Shown here piece after piece: positions 11,669-22,064 of a stretch of 64,000 nucleotides of DNA (its first letter is position 1; each line of letters opens with the position of its first letter). The stretch is from contig JNEU01001144.1 of the NCBI GenBank assembly GCA_000697475.1, positions 62,001 through 126,000 of the forward strand, written 5' to 3'. Source of the stretch: Lichtheimia corymbifera B2541. Lineage: Eukaryota > Mucoromycota > Mucoromycetes > Mucorales > Lichtheimiaceae. Position numbers and translations under genes: made by a program. The notes under the pieces were generated by a model. That model worked only from the letters and a program-made list of their open reading frames with translations, searched no databases and had not been told where the DNA came from.

Positions 11669-13417
11669 CTACATGAAACAAGCCCAAGAATTGCCGACCG
11701 ATTGTTTATATGCAGTGGTTGAAGAGGATGAGGATGAGGATGAGGATGTTGAAGCACGACCATCGATTTGCATCACTGTCAGTTGAGGATCATGTTCAGT
11801 TGTTGATGGATGTCGTCGTGCACTGCCAAAGTCCCAACAATATAATCGTTCTTGACGCTGGTGACGTGTGCGGATTTCAACACATGCAAAGACCTTGGAT
11901 GAATCGGGAGATGCACGAATATCAGTGATGATATAACCAGAATCCAATTGGGGTGCTAATCGATACACAATGTCGCCAGTCTCCAAGTCCCATACATTGA
12001 TGCAACTACGAATTTGCTTGTTGTTGTTGCTAGGAGACGATTGTTGTTGTTGCTGTTGTTGTTGAATGAGAGATGTATCAGAGGATGAAGAAGATGAAGA
12101 AGATGAAGATGCATTGATAGATTGATTTGGGCTGCTGCTGGTGGAGGTGGAGAACAAGGTGATTCATCCAAACTGGCAATGTATCCATAACGTGGTGTTG
12201 TTGGAGTTGATTTTTGAGGTTGTGTTGGTGGTGGAGGACTTGGCAAGACAGGGATACCATCCGGATAGCTTGGTAGTTTGCCCTTTGTCAATAAAAAGTA
12301 AGGCACCAGACACAATTTGGTGAATCCTGTCATTTCTTCAACTACGGCACCCCAGTCGAGGTCACGTACACGAGGACGAGGCGATCCTAGCTCATACACC
12401 AATGACCCAGTCAACAAGGAGAATACGAGAACAGGACCAGATGCATCAGGTGAGCATGCTACCAAATGTTCTCCCACTGCAATTTCGCCAACGCCTTGGA
12501 TCCAATCACTGCTTGCTGAAAGATAGGAAGAAATATCAATCATGCCACGTCTTGCGGTTGTCACTTGCTCTTCCAAATGATGATCGGCCAAATCCCATAC
12601 ACGCAACATGCTATCTGATCCTCCACTCACGACCACTAATAAATAGTAGATCAGTCATCCCCATCATCATCATCATCACGATTACATGTATACACCTACC
12701 ATCATCATTCATGCCAACACAGAGTACTCGTCCACGATGGCCTTCCCATAAATGAACCATTTGTTGCTTGACAACGTCCCACAAGGCGACTGTGCCATCC
12801 AAACTTCCTGTCACTAGCCATTTGGAGGATGGATGGCTGTAATGACAAAACACCGTGTGTGTACTCCCAGGACCTTCCAATACAGGTTGATCCAGATAAT
12901 GCGTCTCACGTGATTGGGGTGATTGGATTTGAATGCTTTGATGACCATCGGGACGTCGATAAGTAGGATTTGAACGCACAAGATGACCGGTGGATGTCAC
13001 TGTCAATGTAGTGAAGAAGGTATGCTCTTGAGGTGTGCCGACGACCACGTGAGGTGTCAATGAAGTAGTGCTTTGCTGATCATCACCCTCGACTTTTGGG
13101 AAGAAGCCCATACAGTTGCCAGTAAACCAGTTGCGAGTGATTCGATACATATCTTGCCACGTGCGTTGAGAGTGTCCAATGCAGTTATGCACTTGGGGAT
13201 CGGGGAAATGCAAGGACCAAAATCGCCGCTTGTTGCCATTGTGGAAGTCTCGCTTGGCACATGCTTGCCACAGTAGATCGTCGTAATTATTGACCACGCC
13301 ATACCATTGTCGACACACGGCAGAGCAAGCAGCAAGTGTACGACCGTCCAGATGAGAGAACACGGCAATCAAGAGTTCAGCCGGGAAACGGGGATCGTCG
13401 TCGGGTTGGCCTGACAT
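11669..13417 (-). CDS. F-box and WD40-repeat protein (contains an apparent frameshift)
   Basis: Exon 1 is 13417-12700. Exon 2 starts at 12635 and runs to the stop at 11669, with an intron ending in a standard acceptor. The N-terminus holds an F-box (FPAELLIAVFSHLDGRTLAA, then CRQWYGVVNN). WD40 repeats follow (KWLVTGSLDGTVALWDV, GMNDDVVVSGGSDSMLRVWD, SCINVWDLETGDIVYRL). F-box proteins recruit substrates to SCF ubiquitin ligases through SKP1, and the WD40 part would bind the substrate. Start 13417 was chosen because the F-box begins right after it; the frame stays open further upstream. In exon 2 the frame of the N-terminal part runs into His/Leu-rich nonsense, and the C-terminal WD repeat is in a different frame. 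The switch falls in the serine/glutamine low-complexity stretch at about 12020-12160. No intron explains it. Confidence 0.8.
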
Positions 13418-13762
13418 GGATGAAAAGGGAAATAAAAGGAAAAAGAAACTGCTGCAGTAATATGAGCACTCGAGCATTAAACACTTTGCATCCATCCCCC
13501 TAAGCATACAAAGTATTCCAAACACAACCGGGGATATCATATCCATGCTGTGCAACTTATAACGAATGCTACATACAGTCAATGGGGATCACCCTTATCA
13601 TCATCATCATCCATCATTCATTGGTCATAGTCGTAGAGTGGTTGCAAACTGCACGGTAAAGGAGAAGACAACAATAACAACGAGGTATTATTTGACATGA
13701 TGTATGTATGTACATTTTATGTGGTCAACAATCGAATAAACGGCTACTGCTGCTGCTGCTGC
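13418..13762. other. Intergenic stretch between F-box gene and CMC4
   Basis: About 345 bases with the 5' region of the F-box gene and the 3' region of CMC4. The F-box reading frame remains open to about 13582 without a better start. No other feature seen. Confidence 0.5.
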
Positions 13763-14068
13763 TTACTGCCTTGCTTGTTTGCCATATTTTCTTTTCGGAC
13801 AACATGGGCTTTCACCACCATTATCCAATAATTCCTCACAGCATTGACGTAGTGCTCGGATGGCGTCTTCACATTTGGATTCTTGATAATGATTCTTGGC
13901 GAGACAATCTTGAATAGCACAAGCTAATAAATATATTTAGAAAGAGAGAAAAGAAAGGGGGTAAAAAGCACTCTTACCAAACTTTTGACATGGTGGAGAT
14001 GACTATAAAGATGCAAGGATGATAAGCATAAACACGCGTCAGATTGCTATTCATGTTATTACCGGCAT
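13763..14068 (-). CDS. CMC4: Mitochondrial twin-CX9C protein Cmc4
   Basis: Three exons, minus strand: 14068-14063 (ATG CCG only), 14002-13978, 13923-13763, 63 residues. The protein MPSSPPCQKFACAIQDCLAK then NHYQESKCEDAIRALRQCCE has two CX9C motifs (Cys 7-Cys 17 and Cys 28-Cys 38 by eye), the mark of small intermembrane-space proteins imported by the MIA40 disulfide relay. Length and the CQK...C start match the Cmc4 subgroup (human CMC4 is 68 residues). Its exact role is unsettled; relatives assist respiratory-chain assembly. It is divergent from the BOI-like gene, whose start is 246 nt away, so the two probably share a promoter region. Confidence 0.9.
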
Positions 14069-14314
14069 TATATCAAGGGATGATGATGCGGGGTGGTGCG
14101 GAGGAGGGGGAAGGTTAAGGTAAAAAAGAGAGGGAAGAAAAGAGTACACGGCGGAAAATGAGCGACACACACACTCACTCACTGTAATGATGCAACTAAG
14201 AGAGAAAGAGAGCCTCGTGTGTGAAACAATGAGATACACATTAAGCGTCCGCGACCCGAGACTTTTTTGTGTCTTACCCTTTTTTTCCTTTTTCTTTCAA
14301 CAACCCCCAATGTC

Positions 14315-16998
14315 ATGGCACAACTAGAAACGGTCTATGTCACTCACAACTTTGATGCTGAAAATGACGACGAGATCGCTCTCAAGGCAGGCGAACCTGT
14401 CATTGTCATTGAAAAGGACGAGGAATTCAAAGACGGCTGGTGGAAGGTATATTCTACTCTTATATGCAAATAGCTTCAAGTTGCTCACCCTATTCTAATC
14501 ATTAGGGCCGTAATGCCCGTGGTGAGATTGGCTTGTTCCCTATGAATTATACATCCACCGTTGCACCCACCTCGCTTGAAAAGACCACTATCCAATCCCA
14601 CCGATGAAAGTCTTGGATTTATATCATCCGATGTCACATCCGCTAGCTTTGACAAGAGTCGTCGGAGCAGTGCAAGTGGTGCCAGTAGTTCCAACAATCG
14701 AAGCCCAATCACTAGAACCAACATGTATCGCAACCTGGATTCTTCTTTATCATCTTCCCTTCTCAAAGACACTGCCCCAGAAGATTGGTCCACCGATCAA
14801 GTCGCTCTATGGATTGATATGATGGGATTCAAGGATGTGGCCGAGACATTCAAATGTATGTATGTTCAAAAATGATTTGTAATCTCCTCATCTCATATAT
14901 GAATTCATAATAGTGCAAGAAATCACCGGCGATATCGGCACATTCGGCAAACGGCATAAGATTCATAATGCTATTCAAGCTCTTCGGCAGGAAACCTTAC
15001 GAGTACGTATCATTCTTCTCAAAGCGTGGTAATAATATTCAGATACTGATGTCATTGGCAGGATGATTCTAGTTTATCTCAACAATTGCATCGACGACGT
15101 CAATCATTAAGAGAATCATCAGCAACACCGAGCATTACCGGATCGGGATCACCAAAGTATCATGCCGCTGATCAACATGTGTCAGCATTTAATAGAACGC
15201 CTTCTGTATCTGGTATGTGTGAGCGATATTGGATCGGGTGGATCTGGGAGTTTGGCAACTACTTGTCAATTACTCACGTGTAATCTAATTTTATTCAAAC
15301 ACACAATAGCACCTATTCTATCACAACAACAACAACAACGATCACCACCACCAGCACCACCAAGAGTTGCAAGCCCTGAGCCATTATCACCATCCGATGT
15401 ACCTGTGCAGTATACCATAAAGTCATCCGTTGGCAATGCAATGTCGATCCCTGTAAGTCTGTTTTGAAACACCGCGTGATAATATATTAATTGGTTGTAC
15501 AAAAGACGAGTTTGGATACGAATGACACCAGGAATGGCGATCTGACACACGGCACTACAAGATCGAATGGGTAAGTAGGAGCATGAAAGCGCGTAGAAAA
15601 GGAGAATACTTTGGAGGACGCGACCATTGATATCATCATTATGTAGACGCTCGAGTTTTCTCCGTGGATCATTTCTTGGCTCGGCAGCACAAAAGCCAGG
15701 GAGCATCTTCTCCTTGGTCAATCGAAATTCGGTCGACATAAGACGCAACACCGTGCTTGGAAAGTCAGGGAGCAACAATGAGCAGGGCAAACCTGATATG
15801 GAAGGATGGCTACATAAACAAGGTGATAAGTATCGCACGTGGAATAAGCGCTGGTTTGTTCTGCAAGGCATGAATCTGTATTATTTCAAGAGTCCAAAGG
15901 TAAGGCGTCCATTCACCTCCTGAAAAAACTTTATTCTAAAACAAGGAGATAGGATCTACGAGTGAAGGGCATTATCAATTTGGATGGATATCGAGTCTTG
16001 ACCGATGAGACAATTCACTCTGGCAAATACTGCTTCAAGCTACAACATGTCTACACGGATTCGGAAAAAGTGATGAAGAACTGGCTACGTGGATTGATCA
16101 AGGTCACCATTTCCCGCAACTACAATAGTAAGTGGCACGTGATATATGCCTTAGGATCCCTTTATACTCATTCAAGATAATATAGCACCCGTTTTATCAT
16201 CCAACACGATCCCAACAGTATCGCTTGATGCAGCACGACGATTGAAACCACGACCTCCATCAATGGTGATGCAATCCAAAGATGATTTTGATTACATGTC
16301 ACGATCGGATAGTCGACCCTTTTCTTTGACAAATTACGAGAGTGGTGGATCATTAGCACACCAACCATCCCTGCGAGCCTCACGATCCGAATCCATGGCA
16401 CCCTCCTTACGTGAACAGGCACGATCCCCATGGCGAGATCCAGTATCGCGACAACCCAGTCTTAGTAGAAGTGCCAGTATTGGATCATCATCAGGCGGAC
16501 GATTTCATTCTCAACGCAACAATCAACCCCCTTCGCATACAGTATACGCTGTTCCTGAAGAAGATGAGGATACAATTGATCCCATATGTGATTTTACACG
16601 CAAAAATGGTACCCTGTGGAGCACGGATGATGATGGCGAGTGGGTGAACCAGCATTTGGAACGACCCATTCAACGTATTGGACAACTACAAACCGGGGAT
16701 CTTCTTGTGGAACTACTTGAAAGTATCAGTGGCAAATCAGTACGTCGTCCTCCACCTTCTGGATCTGCTAGCATGCAAACATTGGATACCATTGTGGCAG
16801 CTTTCCGGTTTATGGGTCGTGAAGGGATCCGTATCGATGGAATATCCGTTTATTTTCTTGTATGACTCACAACGTTGTGTAGATGTTTATGGTGGCAATG
16901 AAAGTAAAATCCAAATCATGCTCGATTCCATTAGAGATTGGGCTGCAGCAGAAGATCATCGAATCACTGACGACGCGGCAACTCATTTGTCATTCTAG
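14315..16998 (+). CDS. BOI-like cell-polarity protein (SH3, SAM, PH, CH-like), with two frame breaks
   Basis: Exons by eye: 14315-14446, 14506-14855, 14914-15002, 15062-15212, 15310-15452, 15506-15570, 15647-15899, 15953-16127, 16186-about 16846, about 16882-16998. Domains in order: SH3 (YVTHNFDAENDDEIALKAGE, DGWWKGRNARGEIGLFPMNY), SAM (PEDWSTDQVALWIDMMGFKD), Pro/Ser linker, PH (MEGWLHKQGDKYRTWNKRWF), Ser/Arg linker, and a C-terminal calponin-homology-like region (GEWVNQHLERPIQRIGQLQT to DVYGGNESKIQIMLDSIRDW). SH3-SAM-PH order is that of yeast Boi1/Boi2, cortical proteins acting with Cdc42 and the exocyst in polarised growth. Two breaks are visible: a +1 shift in exon 2 between 14546 and 14604, and a phase break with a too-short intron near 16846-16882. 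The PH domain is also short in its last strands (KLQH joins directly to VYTDSEK). Confidence 0.82.
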
Positions 16999-17157
16999 TA
17001 GACTCCCAACATCCATCCATCCATCCCTGCTCCTTTTCCCATCCTCCTCCTCCTCCATCACGATGTATCATTCTTCCTTTTACACTTTAGCTACTTGTTG
17101 TATCACTTTTTCTTGTAATAATAATATTAATTACGTCTCATCATCAACACTTTCTAT

Positions 17158-18705
17158 CTATCGGTATTCTTTTGGGACCTTGGTTTCAAATTCTTTCCTG
17201 ACAGCATCGTAAAAGGTTTGGCTGAGCAATACAGCAGCACCGACCACTACGAGGGCCTTGGATGCACGGATAGTAGCATCAAACGCTTCCTTGGTACCAG
17301 CAGCAGCAGCAAAGTCCGTGGTATGGTTGGCAGCTGTTGTGCAATTCATAGAGTAGAGTGGATGCAAACTTGGAACGCTGCTGCTTACATTACCTACGTA
17401 TATACAGAGCGATCTTAGTAAAAGAAAGACAAGAGAAATAATACACTTACCGAAATCGGTGGAGCCACCTAACATCGGCTGGATGTGGAAAAACGACTCC
17501 TTCCTTTCGCATGAATGATGCATACATTTCGCCCATCACACTGTTTTGCATCACATCATGAACCATGCCGAGGTCACGCCATTTCCACGTTACCTCACAT
17601 GCAGTAGCCACACTAGCCGCCTTGAAACAGTTTTCTACCTTCTCCATCAAACGCTTCACATCCGATACTCTGTATCCACGGACATAGAAAAGCGCTTTGG
17701 AATAATCGACAATGACATTCGGTGTTGTACCTCCTTCTTGAATAATGCCATGGATTCTATCAGTAGGCTTGATTTGTTGTCGAAGCATGCTAATATTGGT
17801 CCACGCTTGTAACATTGCGTCCAATGCGTTAATAGCTTCCCAAGGGCACTGCCCGGCGTGGCCTATAGCGATTTACACCGATTAGCTTACGTACAGTGGA
17901 TTCCCATCGTACCAAAACATACTAGGTTTGCCTCTAAACTCGACCGTAACGTCTTGAACAGCGGTCATAGGCCCAACATTAAGGTCATGGGCGCTTGGAT
18001 GAATCATAAGGCAAACATCCACGTTATCTTCAAATGCTTTCTTCTTCATCATTACGATCTTGCCTACAAAACGCTCTACAATCACCAAGGCAACCAAATG
18101 GTTAGACACACGCTATTCCAATCTCCTAGTATAACATCATACATACCTTCACCTGGAGTACCAAAAAGAACCACCTTGCCAGTAGCCAATCCTTGTTCAA
18201 GCAACTTTTTTATGGCTATCGCACATGCAAGACCACTAATCGCAATACAATTATGACCACAACCATGACCAATATTGGGAAGGGCATCATATTCCGAGCA
18301 GAAACCAACACGACGTCCCTCGCCTTTTGAAAACTCAGCCGTGAATGGTCAAGATCTCGTGTGCGTGATGCTCTTGCATGGAGGTTTCAGGATGTTCATG
18401 TAGCTGGCAATACCCATATTAGGCGCGATCATTTTGTGTGTGTGGAAAGGGCAATGGGCCTTACATCTTTACTGATCTCATGCAGCTCGTTGGATACTTC
18501 ATCGATGGCTTCACACAATACGCGCTCCACTTGAGCCATATCTGATTTAACATCGAGGCATTGAAGAGCCGACTAGTAGTAGGGTAGATCAATGATGATA
18601 AGTAAGAATACAATTGTACGCGTGTCTACATACTTGGATGTTATCTGGGACACTTGAGGTGTAGGCAGGAGGTGGGATTGTGCTGGATTCTTGGGAAGAA
18701 GACAT
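17158..18705 (-). CDS. Peptidase M20 family amidohydrolase (M20D2/aminoacylase-like), with two frame breaks
   Basis: Exons, minus strand: 18705-18634, 18572-18465, 18403-18147, 18075-17923, 17862-17451, 17393-17158. The start at 18705 opens MSSSQESSTIPPPAYTSS. Recognisable M20 parts: LHEHPETSMQEHHAHEIL, the metal-site stretch VGFCSEYDALPNIGHGCGHN, LFGTPGEE, LMIHPSAHDLN, GKPSHAGQCPWEAINALDAM, GGSTDFGNVSSSVP. Such enzymes hydrolyse amide bonds of N-acyl amino acids or dipeptides with two zinc ions; eukaryotic M20D2 acts on mis-made beta-alanyl dipeptides. Two problems exist. Between HEIL and PFTAEFSKGEG (about 18343-18352) the frame changes and about 20 residues expected for the family are absent. 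At about 17467-17475 the frame changes between PADV and LGGSTDFG. The gene converges on the BOI-like gene. Confidence 0.82.
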
Positions 18706-19083
18706 AACAAAGAGTGGAAAAAAGAACACAAAGTGCCCGAAGATCCGGACGTGTGCGTTTTTGTTTCTTGTCGCGTGTGAGCCAACTCGCATAATAGAGT
18801 TCATGCGCATTTACCCAAAGGAGAAATCACTTTTGAATTACAGCCACGTTGCCCACGGTCGTCGCTTTTTTTTTTCCTGGGAATTCATTGTTGTCCTCTC
18901 TCAATGTTTTCCACTAGACATAAACAAATACACTCGCTCGGTACCGACAAGGTTACACGTGCAAGCTTATATTCTACTTTGTGATCCCCAAAGTTCTCGG
19001 ACCGTTTAGCAGATTGATACTGGGTTTATTGATAAGGATACTTTTCATAATGAGGGGGCTGCTCCTGATTTGACTAAGAACTG
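18706..19083. other. Intergenic stretch between M20 and UBP1-like genes
   Basis: About 380 bases. Both neighbours are on the minus strand, so it holds the M20 promoter and the 3' end of the ubiquitin-protease gene. A T-run lies near 18868-18876. No coding evidence. Confidence 0.5.
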
Positions 19084-21339
19084 TCAACACAACAGCTTCA
19101 AACGACAGGAATCGAAAGGTAGATTTTGTATTACAATGCAAAAGAGATGATGTATAAAAGGTATAATGTATATCAGGCTTTTTAGACGCGAATGACGGGT
19201 GCGCTTTGTCTCCGGTCGGCGACTTCGTCGTGTTAAACATGATCCATAGAATGGCAAGTTGTGTGAAGAGGATGACGCTGCTGCTGTAGCCGCTGATGGT
19301 GTAATAGATGGTAAATGGGTGGTTGATATCAGAGGTTCATGTTCATCCATGGTGCTGCTATTCCTCCGTCGACCACTAGGAAGGTTCGTAGATGTGATGA
19401 TGGTAGGTGAGGATGAATTATTAAGCGATGGATGATGTAATGCCGATAGCAGTGATGGTGCTGTGCATGCTGCAGGTGGTTCGATAGACTCGATTTGTTC
19501 GTAGAGAAGCATATATGGATTGCTGTGTAAAGCTTCATCCACAGTACACAAGTCGACTTGTTCATCCGAAATCCGATACCAAGTACTGTCATCGCCTCGC
19601 ATTGACCAGCTGCCCTTACACTTGAAACAGTTGCACATATCGGTCACCAGTCGTCGCTTGTATGCAATGAAATGTCCAAAATCATGGCTGCCATAGTGCA
19701 CAATCACACCCATAAGTCGATATTTGCTGTTCCCAATATCATTTTTTCCATTATCATCCTTGGAGATCGGCAAATCAGGCTGTGTGTTGAGCGTTCCATT
19801 GGTGCAATAAGCTTGTAAATCCAATATCTCTGGGAAAGAAATGCGACAACCGTTTTTGAGAATAGCACCTGATGGATGGAATGTTGATCTCGACAAGTGT
19901 AAGCACAGGACCTTAGGAAGCTTGGCAAACATGGCTTGTTTGCATGACATTCGGCTCACGGCACGCAACTTTTCATCCTCCTCATGGATTTGCCCCGCAT
20001 TCAAACGATGTTCCAGTTCTCGTCGTTGCTTATCCAAGTTCACCATCTCCGTCAAGATACGTCGTCGTTCGGCTTTATCAGCTGTAGCTTGTCTGGCTTG
20101 TTCTTGCATGGCTTCCACTTGAACAGTCATATCGCTTACTGTATCGATCAATGCACATTTGCGGCACGTGGCGTCTGACAAATATTCCATTGCCGTGAAT
20201 TCTCGTAAACATTCATCGAGTGTCGTGGCGTACTATTGCGTAATCAGTATGATAATAAACAAACACACCTCCTCTATCCCCCATGTAATACTTACAGTAT
20301 CAGGTAAAACCAATTGCACATTGTTGAAAGAAAAATGACGGATAGCCTCCTATGATACAATGAGTACCAGGATGGATTTTGTTTTTGCTTGATTCACTTA
20401 CAGTGTAACCGCATTGCATGCAAGAAAGTCGATTCGCCAACAAGCCTGTAAACGGGTTCTCAAGCCGAGGGTCGTCGTTTTTGGAAGAAAAGAGCGAAAA
20501 GAACAGACGTCGTCGGCTCGGCTTTTCACCGTCGAAATGCAAGATATCTTTCAACCCTAAGCTGACGGCTGATTTCTTGGTATTTTGGTGGCATTCAAGA
20601 TCCAGAGCACTCGTGATCAACTGAAATAGTTCTTGGGCGTCCTGCTGATCATGGCTGCTAATACGACGATTATTCATTGCAGCGACGAGTTCTTTGGGTC
20701 GAAAAGTTGAGCGTTTTGAGAGTGGTCGCGTGAGTAAACGTAATGTCTTTGCAAGTGAAAACGTCACTGGTCGTCGGGATTGTGGTTGTTGATTCATTTG
20801 ATAATCCAAATAGAGTTGAAGACGTGGCAATGATGATAAGACCTAAGGTGTATATGTATGTTAATACTTGATAATGCATGAATCCACTCATCCCCCCTCG
20901 CATCTCATCACCTCCTTATATCACAAGAGATCAACATCAAGGGACCTTTCCGTACCTGAAGAACAGAGTTGATGTAACATGAGTTGCCTGTATTCACCAG
21001 CCCCGATACAAGAGTAGACCCAGCAGCAGCAATATCCTCGCACAGACACACCGACTCAACAGGAGGCTGTTTGCAGATCTCGTCTTCATCCATAGCAACC
21101 GAGGTGACTGATGAGCTCAACCAAATACCCGAACGTAGTGGCAAGTTGTAAATGGAGAGATAGCGACAACAAGATCGAGCGACATGGAAGGCTGTGGTTA
21201 AAAGCGAGTAGTCGTGGTGGAAAGGGAACGCATGAGCCGCCAAAAGAATGATTAGCAATACAACGACAGCCAGGAAAAAGTGAATAAAGGAGGTGAGATC
21301 GGTCAACAGGGTCTGGAGATTCTCCAGCGTCAATTGCAT
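19084..21339 (-). CDS. UBP1: Membrane-anchored ubiquitin carboxyl-terminal hydrolase (UBP1/USP30-like)
   Basis: Four exons, minus strand: 21339-20956, 20842-20402, 20349-20296, 20232-19084, all phase-consistent, about 675 residues. An N-terminal transmembrane helix (FIHFFLAVVVLLIILLAAHA, residues about 17-36) precedes the USP fold. The Cys box is GLVNTGNSCYINSVLQ near residue 113. The QQDAQELF box follows, with two CXXC pairs (SCMQCGYT and ATCRKC) forming the usual zinc ribbon. The His box is VHYGSHDFGHFIAYKRR. It removes ubiquitin at a membrane: USP30 sits on the mitochondrial outer membrane, and yeast Ubp1 has soluble and ER-anchored forms. A C-terminal hydrophobic stretch (SLIYIIPFIHHLFCIVI) is unusual, but the frame past the last conserved motif could be a 3' misread. 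The gene is divergent from the copper-fist gene with 725 nt between starts. Confidence 0.9.
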
Positions 21340-22064
21340 GCTTTTGGGTGGAAAAAGGCGTCGAGGGTGGAGGTGTAGGAGTAGAGCGGGGCGAAAGAGA
21401 AAGAAAAAGGCAAGCAGTAAGGCACCAAAATTGATAAGAATGACTGATTTGCGTGCGGTGAATCCAACCTAATTGCTTGTCGCACGCACCACGCACTACA
21501 ACCACATTGGGGGAGGGGAGAAAATGACCCGTCGTTGCTATGAAGAAAAGGCAACTAGAACACAGATCTGATTTTCTTTCATTCTTTTCTCTCTCTCACT
21601 TTTTATTCCTACTCACAACTACTCTTTTAATCCATTTCCATTTCTTGTGTACGTGTGCATTACGTGGTTTGTTTTTCCTTATATTATTTGTACCATTGTC
21701 GTCCTTCCAGTGTTGTTGTTCCCTTCTTTAATTTTGGTATGATCATCACCCTTTGTCAAAGCGATAGCGTTGATAGTGATCTTTTTGCGTTCTGCACCAT
21801 CTCGTTGTCAGTTGAGCAAAGCCAGGCTCCTTGAGCGTCCTTTACAAAGTATTGGCTCGCTAGAGCTATAGTCTTTCTCTTTCTCTTATCTATCTTTCTA
21901 CACACACACACACACACACAAGCACATATATACACTTCTTTTTTCTCTCTCTTTCTCTTTCAAACACACGGTCTATTACGATACACGTTGCCAAGTATCC
22001 GCACACACACGCACACACCTACATATATAGTTCACATTTCAACACGTTATTTGCTGGTTCCAGA
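21340..22064. other. Divergent promoter region with CT- and CA-rich tracts
   Basis: Lies between two divergent starts (UBP1-like to the left, copper-fist factor to the right). A pyrimidine-rich region covers about 21570-21740. A (CA)n microsatellite is at about 21900-21920, followed by a CT-rich tract to about 21962. Such tracts are common in fungal promoters and 5' leaders; specific sites cannot be named. Confidence 0.6.
21899..21921. repeat. CA dinucleotide microsatellite
   Basis: About eleven CA units in the 5' region of the copper-fist gene. Confidence 0.85.
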
